This document shows, one piece after another, positions 35,017 through 43,620 of a stretch of DNA of 64,000 bases. Both the position numbers and the translations under genes were made by a program. This DNA comes from Holophagaceae bacterium (lineage in GTDB: Bacteria > Acidobacteriota > Holophagae > Holophagales > Holophagaceae), in the NCBI GenBank assembly GCA_013334395.1, contig JAAXXS010000002.1:38227-102226 (forward strand), given 5' to 3'. The notes below the pieces were generated by a model. That model had not been told where the DNA came from. It searched no databases and was given only the letters and a program-made list of their open reading frames with translations. Each line of letters starts with the position of its first letter. Position 1 is the stretch's first letter.

Positions 35017-35823
35017 TTAAAACCGCACCACGGCGCCGAGTCCGACGCCCTTGCAGTCCAGCACGAATTCCAGGTCATCCTTCACGGAACCCTTGGGCAC
35101 ATCGAACTTGCCGCCCTCGTAGAAGGCCCGAAGCCCGAACCACTTGACGGGGAACACCCGGACGTCCGCGCCGATCAGCGTGTACTTGGCCTGCTTGTAG
35201 GCCAGGTAATGCACATAGGCCTTGGCTTCCACCGCGCCGTTGTAGCCGCGGGTGCCACCAGACAGACCGATCTGCGGGATGGGCGCCGTCACGCGGGTGC
35301 TGGCCGTGGTGGGGGTCTGGGAGGCGGGCAGCGGCAGGGTGCCCGCCGCGTCCATGTCGAGGGTCCAGGACTTGACCCCGAGGTCCAGACCCAGCCAGCC
35401 CGAGGGGTCGCTGACGAACTTGATAGTCCAGGTGCCGTCGACAGCGGCGAGCTTGACGCGGGACTGGACCCGACTGCCCACGGAGTAGGCGACTCCATTG
35501 ATGGTCACGATCCGGTTCACCACCCGGTCGCCCTTGTATTCGGTAGTGCCGCTGGACACCTGGAAGGCGAAGCGGGGGCCCTGGTAGTCCAGAAAGAAGC
35601 CGGGCGTAGCCTTGTCCTTGCCCAGGCCCAGGTCCGCATCCAGGTCCACCACGATGTCCTTGCCATCCTGCTTGCCCAGGAAGTGGCCCGTCAGCGTGGG
35701 CCCGAAGGTCTGGGCCCCCAGGGTCCAGGTCCGCTCCGGCCCCGCCGAGGCTTTGTAAGGTGCCCCCAGCTGGGCGAAAGCCGCGCTGGCGGTTAGGAAG
35801 AGGGCGATCGGCAGAACTCTCAT
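35017..35823 (-). CDS. Outer-membrane protein, function unknown
   Basis: This 268-residue protein has a signal peptide (MRVLPIALFLTASAAFAQ). Alternating hydrophobic/polar strands follow (PRFAFQVSSGTTEYKGD, YTLIGADVRVFPVKWFGLR), and the protein ends GVGLGAVVRF, with the terminal Phe of outer-membrane barrels. A Pro/Thr-rich segment (SQTPTTASTRVTAPIP) forms an external loop. GGAGG lies four bases before the ATG and a TATCCT box further upstream. No specific role can be given. Confidence 0.65.
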   Translation of the reverse strand: MRVLPIALFLTASAAFAQLGAPYKASAGPERTWTLGAQTFGPTLTGHFLGKQDGKDIVVDLDADLGLGKDKATPGFFLDYQGPRFAFQVSSGTTEYKGDRVVNRIVTINGVAYSVGSRVQSRVKLAAVDGTWTIKFVSDPSGWLGLDLGVKSWTLDMDAAGTLPLPASQTPTTASTRVTAPIPQIGLSGGTRGYNGAVEAKAYVHYLAYKQAKYTLIGADVRVFPVKWFGLRAFYEGGKFDVPKGSVKDDLEFVLDCKGVGLGAVVRF

Positions 35824-35882
35824 GAGACCTCCGGGTGGTGATACGGAGGATATCGGCCCGGATGGACTATCCAGTAAATTTT

Positions 35883-38015
35883 CTAGACAATCGCCAGCCT
35901 GCGGTAGGCCTCCAGGAAGTCCTTGGGCTGGGGCAGGATCTCGTCTTCCAGGGCGGGGTTGTAGGCCACCCAGGTGTCCTTGGCCGCCAGGCGCCGCACG
36001 GGGGCGTCCAGGTGGAAGAACAGCTCGTCGGCGATGCGGGCGGCCAGCTCGGCGCCGTAGCCCCAGGCCAGGGTGTCCTCGTGGGCCACCAGCACCCGGT
36101 GCGTCTTCTTCACGGTGCGTTCGATGGCCTCCCAGTCGTAGGGATTGAGGGAGCGGAGGTCGATGATCTCCACGGAGAGTCCCTCCTTCTCGGCCTCGCG
36201 GGCGGCCTGGACGGCCCGGTGGACGGTGTTTCCGAAGGTGATGACGGACAGGTCCGACCCCTCGCGCACGGTGCGGGCCTTGCCGAAGGGGATCATGAAG
36301 TCCGGGCCTGGGTCATTGCCCTTGTTGTGGGTCTGCCGGTAGAGGTGCTTGGGCTCCAGGAACAGCACGGGATCCTCGCAGCGGATCGCGGTCCGCAGCA
36401 GCCCGGCCGCGTCCAGCGCGGTGCTGGGGCAGATCACCCGCAGGCCCGGGATGTGCGTGAAGATGCTCTCCCCGCACTGGCTGTGGTAGGTGCCGCCCCC
36501 CATGAGGTAGCCGGCGATGGGCACGCGGACCACCATGGGCGACGCGAACGCGCCGTTGGAGCGCCACCGGATGTTGGCCAGCTCGTCGCGCAGCTGCTGC
36601 ATGGCTGGCCAGATGTAGTCGAAGAACTGGATCTCCACCACGGGTTTGAAGCCGCGCACGGCGAGGCCGATGGCCCGGCCCACGATGGTGGCCTCGGCGA
36701 GGGGGGTGTTGAAGACGCGATCCGGGCCGAACCGCTTCTGCAGGCCGTGGGTCGCCTTGAAGACGCCGCCCTTGCCCTTGAGCTCGTCGGCGTTGTCGTC
36801 ATGGCTGGCACTGACATCAGCCACGTCCTCGCCGAACACCAGGATGCGGGGATCCCGCGCCATCTCATGCTTCAGCGTGGCATTGATCAGGTCGATCATG
36901 GTCTTGGCGCCGGTGACCTGGTCCCCGGCGGCAGGCTCAGTGTCGAAGGCCGGGGCCGTGGGATCCACTGACTCGCTGTAGAGGTGCCGGTAGTAGCTGC
37001 CGGAGGCAGGGCCCGGCGCGGTCTCGGCACCCTCCCAGGCGGTGTTGATCTCGGCCTGGACCTCTTCCTTGAGGGCGGCGAGCTCCGCCTCGGAGAGGTC
37101 CCCCCAGGCCACCAGCTGCTGGGCGTAGTTGGTCACGGGATCACGAAGGGCCTCGGCCTCCCGCAGCGCCTTGGACTTGTAGGCCTGCTCGTCATCGGAG
37201 AGCGAGTGGCTGTAGGGGCGGATCGTCTTGGCCCGCACCAGGGCTGGGCCCCGGCGGGCGCGGGCGTGGTCCACGGCAGTCTGCAGCGCCGCGTGGCTGG
37301 CCAGGGGATCACAGCCATCGACCTCATCCAGGATCAGGAGGCCCTGGGCCGCGTAGCCCTGCAGCAGGGCGGCCACGTTGCCGCCGGAGTACTGCACCTC
37401 GGTGGGGGTGCTGATGGCGTAGCCGTTGTCCTCCACCAGGAAGACCACCGGCGCCTTCAGATTCACGGCATTGCTGACGGCCTCCCAGAACTCACCCTGG
37501 CTGCAGGTGCCGTCCCCGGTGCAGGTGAGCACCACTTCGTCCGAGTGGATGCCCAGGCGCTCGAGCAGACCGATCCGCTCGGCCCGCAGCACCGCCTCCG
37601 CCGCGCCCACGGCCTGGAGCAGCTGGCTGCCGGTGGGGCTGGAGGTGGTGAAGATGTTCAGGTCCTTGTGCCCCCAGTGGCTGGGCATCTGGCGGCCGCC
37701 GCTGGCGGGGTCTGCGCCCGCGCCGACGGAGCCCAGGAACATCTCCCGGGCCGTGTAGCCCAGGCCGTAAGCCAGCGCGCGATCGCGATAGTAGAAGAAG
37801 AACCAGTCGCGCCCCGGGCGGAACACCATGGCGGCCGCGGCCTGCACGGCCTCGTGGCCCACGCCGTTGATCTGGAAGAAGACCTTGTTCTGGCGCTTCC
37901 CGAGGATCTCCTTGTCGTCGATACGGCGAGCGGCGTAGATGTTCCGGTACAGCCGGATCCGCTGTTCGCGGGACAAGGCGGTGACGGGCGCGGACGGGTC
38001 GGGACAAGCGGCCAA
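35883..38015 (-). CDS. Fused alpha/beta E1 of a 2-oxoacid dehydrogenase
   Basis: This 710-residue thiamine-diphosphate enzyme joins both E1 subunits of a branched-chain or pyruvate-type dehydrogenase in one chain. The alpha half carries the ThDP motif ([18 protein letters not shown], with DNGYAISTP) and the phosphorylation-loop-like [13 protein letters not shown]. The beta half begins near residue 370 ([13 protein letters not shown]) and contains [24 protein letters not shown] and [12 protein letters not shown]. It decarboxylates a 2-oxoacid and transfers the acyl group to a lipoyl E2 that is not in this window. Start: a TTG at 38015 has AGGAG five bases upstream. A -10-like TAGATT (38058-38053) lies downstream of every earlier candidate. 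Confidence 0.85.
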   Translation of the reverse strand: MAACPDPSAPVTALSREQRIRLYRNIYAARRIDDKEILGKRQNKVFFQINGVGHEAVQAAAAMVFRPGRDWFFFYYRDRALAYGLGYTAREMFLGSVGAGADPASGGRQMPSHWGHKDLNIFTTSSPTGSQLLQAVGAAEAVLRAERIGLLERLGIHSDEVVLTCTGDGTCSQGEFWEAVSNAVNLKAPVVFLVEDNGYAISTPTEVQYSGGNVAALLQGYAAQGLLILDEVDGCDPLASHAALQTAVDHARARRGPALVRAKTIRPYSHSLSDDEQAYKSKALREAEALRDPVTNYAQQLVAWGDLSEAELAALKEEVQAEINTAWEGAETAPGPASGSYYRHLYSESVDPTAPAFDTEPAAGDQVTGAKTMIDLINATLKHEMARDPRILVFGEDVADVSASHDDNADELKGKGGVFKATHGLQKRFGPDRVFNTPLAEATIVGRAIGLAVRGFKPVVEIQFFDYIWPAMQQLRDELANIRWRSNGAFASPMVVRVPIAGYLMGGGTYHSQCGESIFTHIPGLRVICPSTALDAAGLLRTAIRCEDPVLFLEPKHLYRQTHNKGNDPGPDFMIPFGKARTVREGSDLSVITFGNTVHRAVQAAREAEKEGLSVEIIDLRSLNPYDWEAIERTVKKTHRVLVAHEDTLAWGYGAELAARIADELFFHLDAPVRRLAAKDTWVAYNPALEDEILPQPKDFLEAYRRLAIV

Positions 38016-38052
38016 AGGCACTCCTGGCGGGGTCTGCGTGGGGAAGAATCCA

Positions 38053-38058
38053 AATCTA
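38053..38058 (-). promoter_or_regulatory. Probable -10 box of the E1 gene
   Basis: TAGATT on the minus strand would place a transcript start near 38046, about 30 bases before the TTG start with its AGGAG. It argues against the longer reading frame. Confidence 0.45.
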
Positions 38059-38108
38059 GCACGCAGGCATCCAGGTTCCGCCAGCCCCCATTCTTTTTCA
38101 CAGACCAA

Positions 38109-38438
38109 GTCCAGGAACGGGGGTTTCTGGGACTAGTCCACAGACCGCTGCAGATGAATTACGATGCCCAGGTCACCTACTTAGGCGCCGCCTTGGCACG
38201 TTATTACAATCCCCGGGGATCGGCCTCTTCGCCCTGCAGGACCTCATCCAGACCCGTCACCCCGGCGGCGAAGGCAACACCCACGACCTGCGCATCTTCA
38301 TGGGCACACTGCGGCGGAAGCCGAGCCGGACGCCGCCCGACCCTGCCTCCCGCTCACGGAGCCCAAGGGGGGCTGCCGCCGCAACCTGGATCGAGAGGGG
38401 CCGGGTCCGGGGTAGAATGGGCCCTTTGCGAGCGCCCC
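38109..38438 (+). other. Intergenic stretch with possible gene remnant; bioB promoter
   Basis: No complete gene is supported here. One frame gives MNYDAQVTYLGAALARYY from 38153. A different frame, roughly 38200-38320, gives protein-like sequence (LFALQDLIQTRHPGG, then THDLRIFMGTLRRK). The pair may be a frameshifted remnant, but I do not recognise it. A TAGAAT box at 38413-38418 probably drives bioB and would give a leader of about 14 bases. Confidence 0.35.
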
Positions 38439-39389
38439 ATGTCCCAGTCTGCTGCTGCCATCCGAGCCATCCACGACCTGCCTGTGCCGGAGCTGCTCTA
38501 CCGGGCGGCCACGGCCCACCGGCTGCACTGGAACGCGGAAGAGATCCAGTTCTGCACCCTGGACTCGATCAAGACCGGCGCCTGCCCCGAGGACTGCGCC
38601 TACTGCCCCCAGAGCGCCCGCTACCAGACCGCCCTCAAGGTCGAGCCCCTCAAGGACGTCGCCAAGGTGCTGGCCGGCGCCGCCGAGGCCAAGGCTGCGG
38701 GCTCCACGCGCTACTGCATGGGCGCCGCCTGGCGCGAGGTGAAGGACGATGCCAACTTCGATGCGGTCCTGGAGATGGTGCAGGGCGTCTCGGGCCTGGG
38801 CATGGAGGTCTGCGTCACCCTTGGCATGCTCAACGAGCCCCAGGCCAAGCGCCTCAAGGCCGCCGGCTGCCAGGTCTACAACCACAACATCGACTCCAGC
38901 AGGGACTTCTACGAGACCATCATCTCCACCCGCAAGTTCGACGAGCGCCTGGAGACCATCGCCGCCGTGCGCGCCGCGGGCCTGGAGGTCTGCTCCGGGG
39001 GCATCGTGGGCATGGGCGAGACCGTCGACCAGCGCATCCACTTCCTCCAGGAGCTCACGGAGCTGGAACCCGCGCCCGAGAGCATTCCCATCAACCAGTT
39101 CGTGGCCGTGGACGGCACGCCCCTGGCGGACGTGGACCCCCTGCCCCCCCTCGAGCTGGTGCGGATGATCGCCACGGCCCGGATCCTGTTTCCCAAGAGC
39201 CGCATCCGGCTCAGCGCCGGGCGCGCCCAGATGAGCGACGAGCTGCAGGCCCTCTGTTTCTTCGCGGGCGCCAACAGCATCTTCACCGGCGAGAAGCTGC
39301 TCACCACCCCCGGCCCCGGCCTGGACCATGACCAGTGGCTGCTCCAGTCCCTGGGGATGCGGGTGGAAGGCGCGGCGGTCAGGGCCTGA
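38439..39389 (+). CDS. bioB: Biotin synthase
   Basis: This 316-residue radical-SAM enzyme inserts sulfur into dethiobiotin. It has the CxxxCxxC cluster site (TGACPEDCAYCPQSA), the second cluster cysteines in STRYCMGAAWRE and GMEVCVTLGML, the YNHNIDSSRDFY motif, GLEVCSGGIVGMGET, and the final Arg ligand in RIRLSAGRAQM. It starts at ATG 38439; the much longer open frame upstream is non-coding. No ribosome binding site is seen. The hemerythrin-like gene follows after two bases. No other biotin gene is nearby. Confidence 0.96.
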   Translation: MSQSAAAIRAIHDLPVPELLYRAATAHRLHWNAEEIQFCTLDSIKTGACPEDCAYCPQSARYQTALKVEPLKDVAKVLAGAAEAKAAGSTRYCMGAAWREVKDDANFDAVLEMVQGVSGLGMEVCVTLGMLNEPQAKRLKAAGCQVYNHNIDSSRDFYETIISTRKFDERLETIAAVRAAGLEVCSGGIVGMGETVDQRIHFLQELTELEPAPESIPINQFVAVDGTPLADVDPLPPLELVRMIATARILFPKSRIRLSAGRAQMSDELQALCFFAGANSIFTGEKLLTTPGPGLDHDQWLLQSLGMRVEGAAVRA

Positions 39390-39391
39390 GC

Positions 39392-40054
39392 ATGCAGCTG
39401 ATCGACGACCTCCACGCCGAACATGACCTCATCGAGCAGGTGCTGGGTTCCCTCCGCGCCTTCGTGACCGCCCGCCTGGCCGGCGGCGGCGATACCGCCG
39501 ATGGCGCGCGGTTCCTGGCTTTCTTCCGCCACTACGCCGGCACCTTCCACCATGACAAGGAGGAGGCTGTCCTCTTCCGGGCCCTGGTGGAGCGGGCCGA
39601 GCTGCCTGCGGAGCGCGGCCCCATCCCCGCCCTCACCGGCGAGCACCACCGCATGGGCGGCCTGCTGGATGGGCTGGCCGAGCTGCTGGACAGCCCCCTG
39701 GCCGCCGAGGCCGACCGGCTGCGCCTGCAGGAACTCGCGGTGGCCTACAGCCGCTCCCTCTGGCAGCACATTGACGCCGAGAACTCCGTCATGTTCCCCG
39801 AGAGCCAGGAGCGGCTGCGGCGCTTCCACGTCCCGGACCTGCCCAGCCGGCCCATGACCGAAACCGAGCAGGCGGCCCGGGAAGCGGGCCTGGACCTGGT
39901 CCAGCGCTACCCCCCGGAACATGACGCCGAGGTCCACCGGGGCGACGGCTGCATCGCCTGTCCCTCCTACGGCAAGACCTGCGACGGCCTCGAGATGGAG
40001 TGGTGGACGGACCTGGAGTGGGAAGAGGTGTGGGAGCGCAGCGACGGCGACTAG
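39392..40054 (+). CDS. Hemerythrin-like domain protein with C-terminal cysteine motif
   Basis: This 220-residue protein has the di-iron four-helix pattern of hemerythrin HHE domains: HAEHDLIEQVL, FHHDKEEAVLF, TGEHHRMGGLL, and WQHIDAENSVMFP. A C-terminal tail carries CIACPSYGKTC, which could bind a metal or cluster. These proteins bind oxygen or act in iron and nitrosative-stress repair. It starts two bases after bioB. Its stop overlaps the end of the convergent adaptor gene by four bases. The role next to bioB is not obvious; iron-sulfur repair would fit but is only an inference. Confidence 0.82.
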   Translation: MQLIDDLHAEHDLIEQVLGSLRAFVTARLAGGGDTADGARFLAFFRHYAGTFHHDKEEAVLFRALVERAELPAERGPIPALTGEHHRMGGLLDGLAELLDSPLAAEADRLRLQELAVAYSRSLWQHIDAENSVMFPESQERLRRFHVPDLPSRPMTETEQAAREAGLDLVQRYPPEHDAEVHRGDGCIACPSYGKTCDGLEMEWWTDLEWEEVWERSDGD

Positions 40055-40764
40055 GGTAATTCCACCTGGGCCCGCAGGCCCGGGCGGAGGCGGCGCTCGG
40101 GGTTCTCCACCACCACTTTCACCTGCACCTTGCCCTCGCTGTCCGCGCAGGCGGCGACGAGGACCACCTCGCCCTCGAAGCTGCCGGTGGATCTCAACGG
40201 CAGCAGCTGCACCTTGAGCTTCTGCCCAGGCTTCAGGACTCCGAGGGCCTCCGGCGCCACGGCACACTGCACCAGCACCCGGCGGAGGTCCTGGATGCGG
40301 AACAGCGGCTGGGCCGTTGACACGGACTCGCCCACTTCCCGGCTGCGGGCCACCACCACGCCATCCAGGGGGGCCAGGATCGTGCGCAGATGGACCTGCT
40401 GGACGGCCGTCTCGTAGTGCAGCCGCGCCAGCTCCAGCTCGATGCGCGACTCCAGGGCCTTGGCCTCGGGGAGGATCCTGCTGTCGTAGAGCCGCTGGGT
40501 GCTCTTGGCCTCGAACTCCCGCCGCTCCAGCAGCAGCTTGGCCCGCTTCATCTCCAGCTCTTCCAGCCTGCCGTCGAGCAGGGCCAAGGTCTGCCCGGCC
40601 TTGACGCCCTCACCCTCGCCCACCTTCAGCTCCAGGATGCGGCTGGCCACGGGGGCGCAGACCTCCGACTGCCGGATGGGCAGGATCAGGCCCTCGATGG
40701 GCACCGCGGCGGCCACCGGCCAGACCGGCAGCAGCGAGGCAAGGGCGAGGGCTCGGAGGGTCAT
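40051..40764 (-). CDS. HlyD/AcrA-type periplasmic adaptor, short, orphan
   Basis: This 237-residue protein has a signal peptide (MTLRALALASLLPVWPVAA), a lipoyl half (SRILELKVGEGEGVKAGQTL), a short Glu/Arg-rich hairpin, the second half (TILAPLDGVVVARSREVGES), and a barrel domain (VQCAVAPEALGVLKPGQKL). It is about 100 residues shorter than most adaptors. No pump or channel is adjacent, unlike the two RND loci in this window, so its partner is unknown. It is divergent from valS. Confidence 0.75.
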   Translation of the reverse strand: MTLRALALASLLPVWPVAAAVPIEGLILPIRQSEVCAPVASRILELKVGEGEGVKAGQTLALLDGRLEELEMKRAKLLLERREFEAKSTQRLYDSRILPEAKALESRIELELARLHYETAVQQVHLRTILAPLDGVVVARSREVGESVSTAQPLFRIQDLRRVLVQCAVAPEALGVLKPGQKLKVQLLPLRSTGSFEGEVVLVAACADSEGKVQVKVVVENPERRLRPGLRAQVELP

Positions 40765-40961
40765 GGGGGCTCACCTGGGACCCCTCCATCCTGTCAGATT
40801 CCAGGGCCTCCAGGCGCCCCCTGCTGGAAGCGGTCTGACTCCACAGGTAGACTGGTAGCTTCGGGACCAAGAGCTCGCCGGTTGGCCGGGTTCCTTGGTG
40901 TCTTCTGTCTTCCGGGTCGGCCTTCCCGACCCAGAGCCCGGCCCGGCCCCCAAGGATTCCT

Positions 40962-43580
40962 ATGCGCGAGATGGACAAGGCATTCGACTTCAAGACCGCC
41001 CAGGAGCGCTGGTATGCGGTGTGGGAGGAGGCCCGGGCCTTCGAGGCGGCCCCGGAGAGCGGCAAGGAGCCCTGGTCCATCGTCATCCCGCCACCGAACA
41101 TCACCGGCAACCTGCACATGGGTCACGCCCTGGTGAACACCCTCCACGACGTGCTGACCCGCTTCAAGCGCGCCCAGGGCTTCGACGCCCTCTGGGTGCC
41201 CGGCACGGACCACGCGGGCATCGCCACCCAGATGATGGTGGAGCGCCAGCTCAAGGCCGAGGGCACCGACCGCCACAAGCTGGGCCGCGCTGCCTTTGAG
41301 CAGCGGATCTGGGACTGGAAGGACAAGAACCAGGGCGCCATCGAGCACCAGCTGAAGCGCCTGGGCTGCTCCGTGGACTGGACCCGCAACCGCTTCACCC
41401 TGGACCCGGCCCTGAACAAGGCCGTGCGCCACGTCTTCGTGGAGAGCTACAAGGCCGGCCGCATCTACCGCGGCCCCCGCATGATCCAGTGGGACCCCGC
41501 CCTGCAGACCGCCCTGAGCGACCTGGAAGTGAAATACGAAGAGCGCAAGGGCAAGCTCTGGCACCTGCGCTACCCCCTGGCGGACGGCAGCGGCGACATG
41601 ATCGTGGCCACCACCCGCCCTGAGACAATGCTGGGCGATACGGCTGTGGCGGTGCATCCGGACGACGAGCGCTACGGCAGCCTGGTGGGCAAGTTCCTGA
41701 ACCTGCCCCTCACGGGCCGCCAGATCCCAGTGGTGGCCGACAGCTTCGTGGACCCCGCCTTCGGCACCGGCTGCGTGAAGGTCACGCCGGCCCACGACCC
41801 CAATGACTTCGCCGCTGGCCAGCGCCTGAACCTGGACTCCATCACCGTCATCGGCTTCGACGCCAAGATGACCGCCGCGGCGGGCGCCTACGCTGGCCTG
41901 GACCGCTTCGAGGCCCGCAAGCGCGTGCTGGCGGATCTGGAGGAGCAGGGCTTCCTGGCCAAGGTGGAGGACTACGTCCACAAGATCAGCCTCAGCGACC
42001 GCAGCGGCGCGGCCCTGGAGCCCCTGGTGAGCGAGCAGTGGTTCATGGACGTGAAGGAGGCCGCGGCCAAGGCCCTGGCCGCCGTCCAGACCGGCGCCAT
42101 CCAGTTCACGCCCGAGCACCACGCCGCCGTCTGGCAGCACTGGCTCACCAACATCCAGGACTGGTGCATCAGCCGCCAGCTGGTCTGGGGCCACCGCATT
42201 CCCGCCTGGACCTGCGGGACCTGCGGGGAGCTTCATGTGGAGATGGAGGCGCCCTCCGCCTGCTGCGCATGCGGAGCCAAGGAACTGATACAAGACCCGG
42301 ACACGCTTGATACTTGGTTCTCTTCGGCGCTGTGGCCGTTCAGCGTGTTCGGGTGGCCAGAGCAGACCACCGAGCTGGCGCGCTACTACCCCACCAGCGT
42401 CCTCATCACGGGCTACGACATCCTGTTCTTCTGGGTGGCGCGCATGGCCATGGCGGGCCTCACCTGGATGGGGGAGGTGCCCTTCCGGAAGGTCTACTTC
42501 AACAGCCTGGTGCGCGATGCCAGCGGCCAGAAGATGAGCAAGACCAAGGGCAATGTCATCGACCCCCTGGAAGTCATGGAGGAGTACGGCACGGATGCGC
42601 TGCGCTTCTCGCTGGCCATCATGGCCGCGCCGGGCACGGACATCGCCATGAGCACCGCGCGCCTGGAGGCCTCCCGCAACTTCTGCAACAAGCTCTGGAA
42701 CGCATCGCGGTTCGTGCAGATGAATCTCGATGAGTCCATCACGCTTTCCACACAGCCCGAATTCGGCGAAGCCGAGTTCTGGCTCATCGGCAAGATGCGG
42801 GACGGGCTGAACGCCGTCACCAAGGCCCTGGAGGAGTTCCGCTTCCACGAGGCCTCGGACCTGCTCTACCACCTGGTCTGGGACGATTTCTGCGCCACCT
42901 ACATCGAGCTGGCCAAGGTGCAGCTCGTGAGCGGCACGCCGGGCCAGAAGGCCGCCATCCTGTGCTTCCTGGACATCCTGCTGCGGGCCCTGCATCCCTT
43001 CGTACCGTTCCTCACTGAGGAGATTCATGAGCAGGTAATCGCTGCGCGATTACCTCGGGGTGAAAATCCGCTGCTGGCGTTGCGGAGCTGGCCCGTGGAC
43101 GAGCCCATTCTCCAAACGCAGGGTGGTGATAGTACCCTCATCCCGCGCTTCCAGGAGCTGCTGTCGGCCTTCCTGCGGCTCAAGGCGGACCAGGGCGTGG
43201 ATCCGGCCAAGCGGGTGCCGGCCTTCACCACGCTGGTGGAGCTGGAGCCCTTCACCGAAGCCCTGAAGTCCATCGCCCGCCTGGAGTCCGTCACCTTCAC
43301 CCAGGGCGACCTCAGCTCGCCCACCCGCAGCGTCGCCGTTCTGGCGGGCGGCACCGTGGCCCTGGAGCTGGCGGGGCTCAAGGATCCTGCCGCCGAGCAG
43401 GCCAAGCTCGAGAAGGAGCTGATCAAGCTGGAGAAGGAGCTGGAGCCCCTCCGCGCCCGCCTGGCGGACGACAGCTTCATCACCAAGGCCCCCGAGGCCG
43501 CCGTGAGCAAGCTGCGCGGCCAGGCTGAAGACCGGGAACAGCGGCTGGCCCACGTGAAGGCACTGCTGCAGGGACAGTGA
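40962..43580 (+). CDS. valS: Valyl-tRNA synthetase
   Basis: This 872-residue class I synthetase charges tRNA-Val. It has the HIGH-type signature (PPPNITGNLHMGHAL), the editing domain around residues 200-330 (MIVATTRPETMLGDTAVAVHP), the KMSKS loop as GQKMSKTKGNVI, and a C-terminal coiled coil (EQAKLEKELIKLEKELEPL). The ATG at 40962 has AAGGA five bases upstream. The 197-bp leader (40765-40961) contains a TAGACT box near 40847 but no T-box-like element that I can see. Its last codons lie in a large inverted repeat. Confidence 0.97.
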   Translation: MREMDKAFDFKTAQERWYAVWEEARAFEAAPESGKEPWSIVIPPPNITGNLHMGHALVNTLHDVLTRFKRAQGFDALWVPGTDHAGIATQMMVERQLKAEGTDRHKLGRAAFEQRIWDWKDKNQGAIEHQLKRLGCSVDWTRNRFTLDPALNKAVRHVFVESYKAGRIYRGPRMIQWDPALQTALSDLEVKYEERKGKLWHLRYPLADGSGDMIVATTRPETMLGDTAVAVHPDDERYGSLVGKFLNLPLTGRQIPVVADSFVDPAFGTGCVKVTPAHDPNDFAAGQRLNLDSITVIGFDAKMTAAAGAYAGLDRFEARKRVLADLEEQGFLAKVEDYVHKISLSDRSGAALEPLVSEQWFMDVKEAAAKALAAVQTGAIQFTPEHHAAVWQHWLTNIQDWCISRQLVWGHRIPAWTCGTCGELHVEMEAPSACCACGAKELIQDPDTLDTWFSSALWPFSVFGWPEQTTELARYYPTSVLITGYDILFFWVARMAMAGLTWMGEVPFRKVYFNSLVRDASGQKMSKTKGNVIDPLEVMEEYGTDALRFSLAIMAAPGTDIAMSTARLEASRNFCNKLWNASRFVQMNLDESITLSTQPEFGEAEFWLIGKMRDGLNAVTKALEEFRFHEASDLLYHLVWDDFCATYIELAKVQLVSGTPGQKAAILCFLDILLRALHPFVPFLTEEIHEQVIAARLPRGENPLLALRSWPVDEPILQTQGGDSTLIPRFQELLSAFLRLKADQGVDPAKRVPAFTTLVELEPFTEALKSIARLESVTFTQGDLSSPTRSVAVLAGGTVALELAGLKDPAAEQAKLEKELIKLEKELEPLRARLADDSFITKAPEAAVSKLRGQAEDREQRLAHVKALLQGQ

Positions 43581-43607
43581 GGGCCTGCAGGCCTCACTGT
43601 CCCTGCA
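43567..43607. terminator. Large perfect stem-loop spanning the valS stop codon
   Basis: TGCAGGGACAGTGAGG (43567-43582) pairs exactly with CCTCACTGTCCCTGCA (43592-43607): a 16-bp perfect stem with a nine-base loop. It includes the last codons and the stop of valS and lies between convergent genes. There is no T-tract, so it may act as a factor-dependent or bidirectional terminator, or protect the 3' end. That role is inferred. Confidence 0.7.
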
Positions 43608-43620
43608 ACAAGCCTTGCCC

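Noticed and set aside
36984-38438. Long upstream extension of the bioB frame
   Set aside because: It runs antisense to the E1 gene; BioB homology begins only at ATG 38439.
40765-40961. T-box leader before valS
   Set aside because: No specifier loop or T-box AGGGUGGNACCGCG-like sequence is present.
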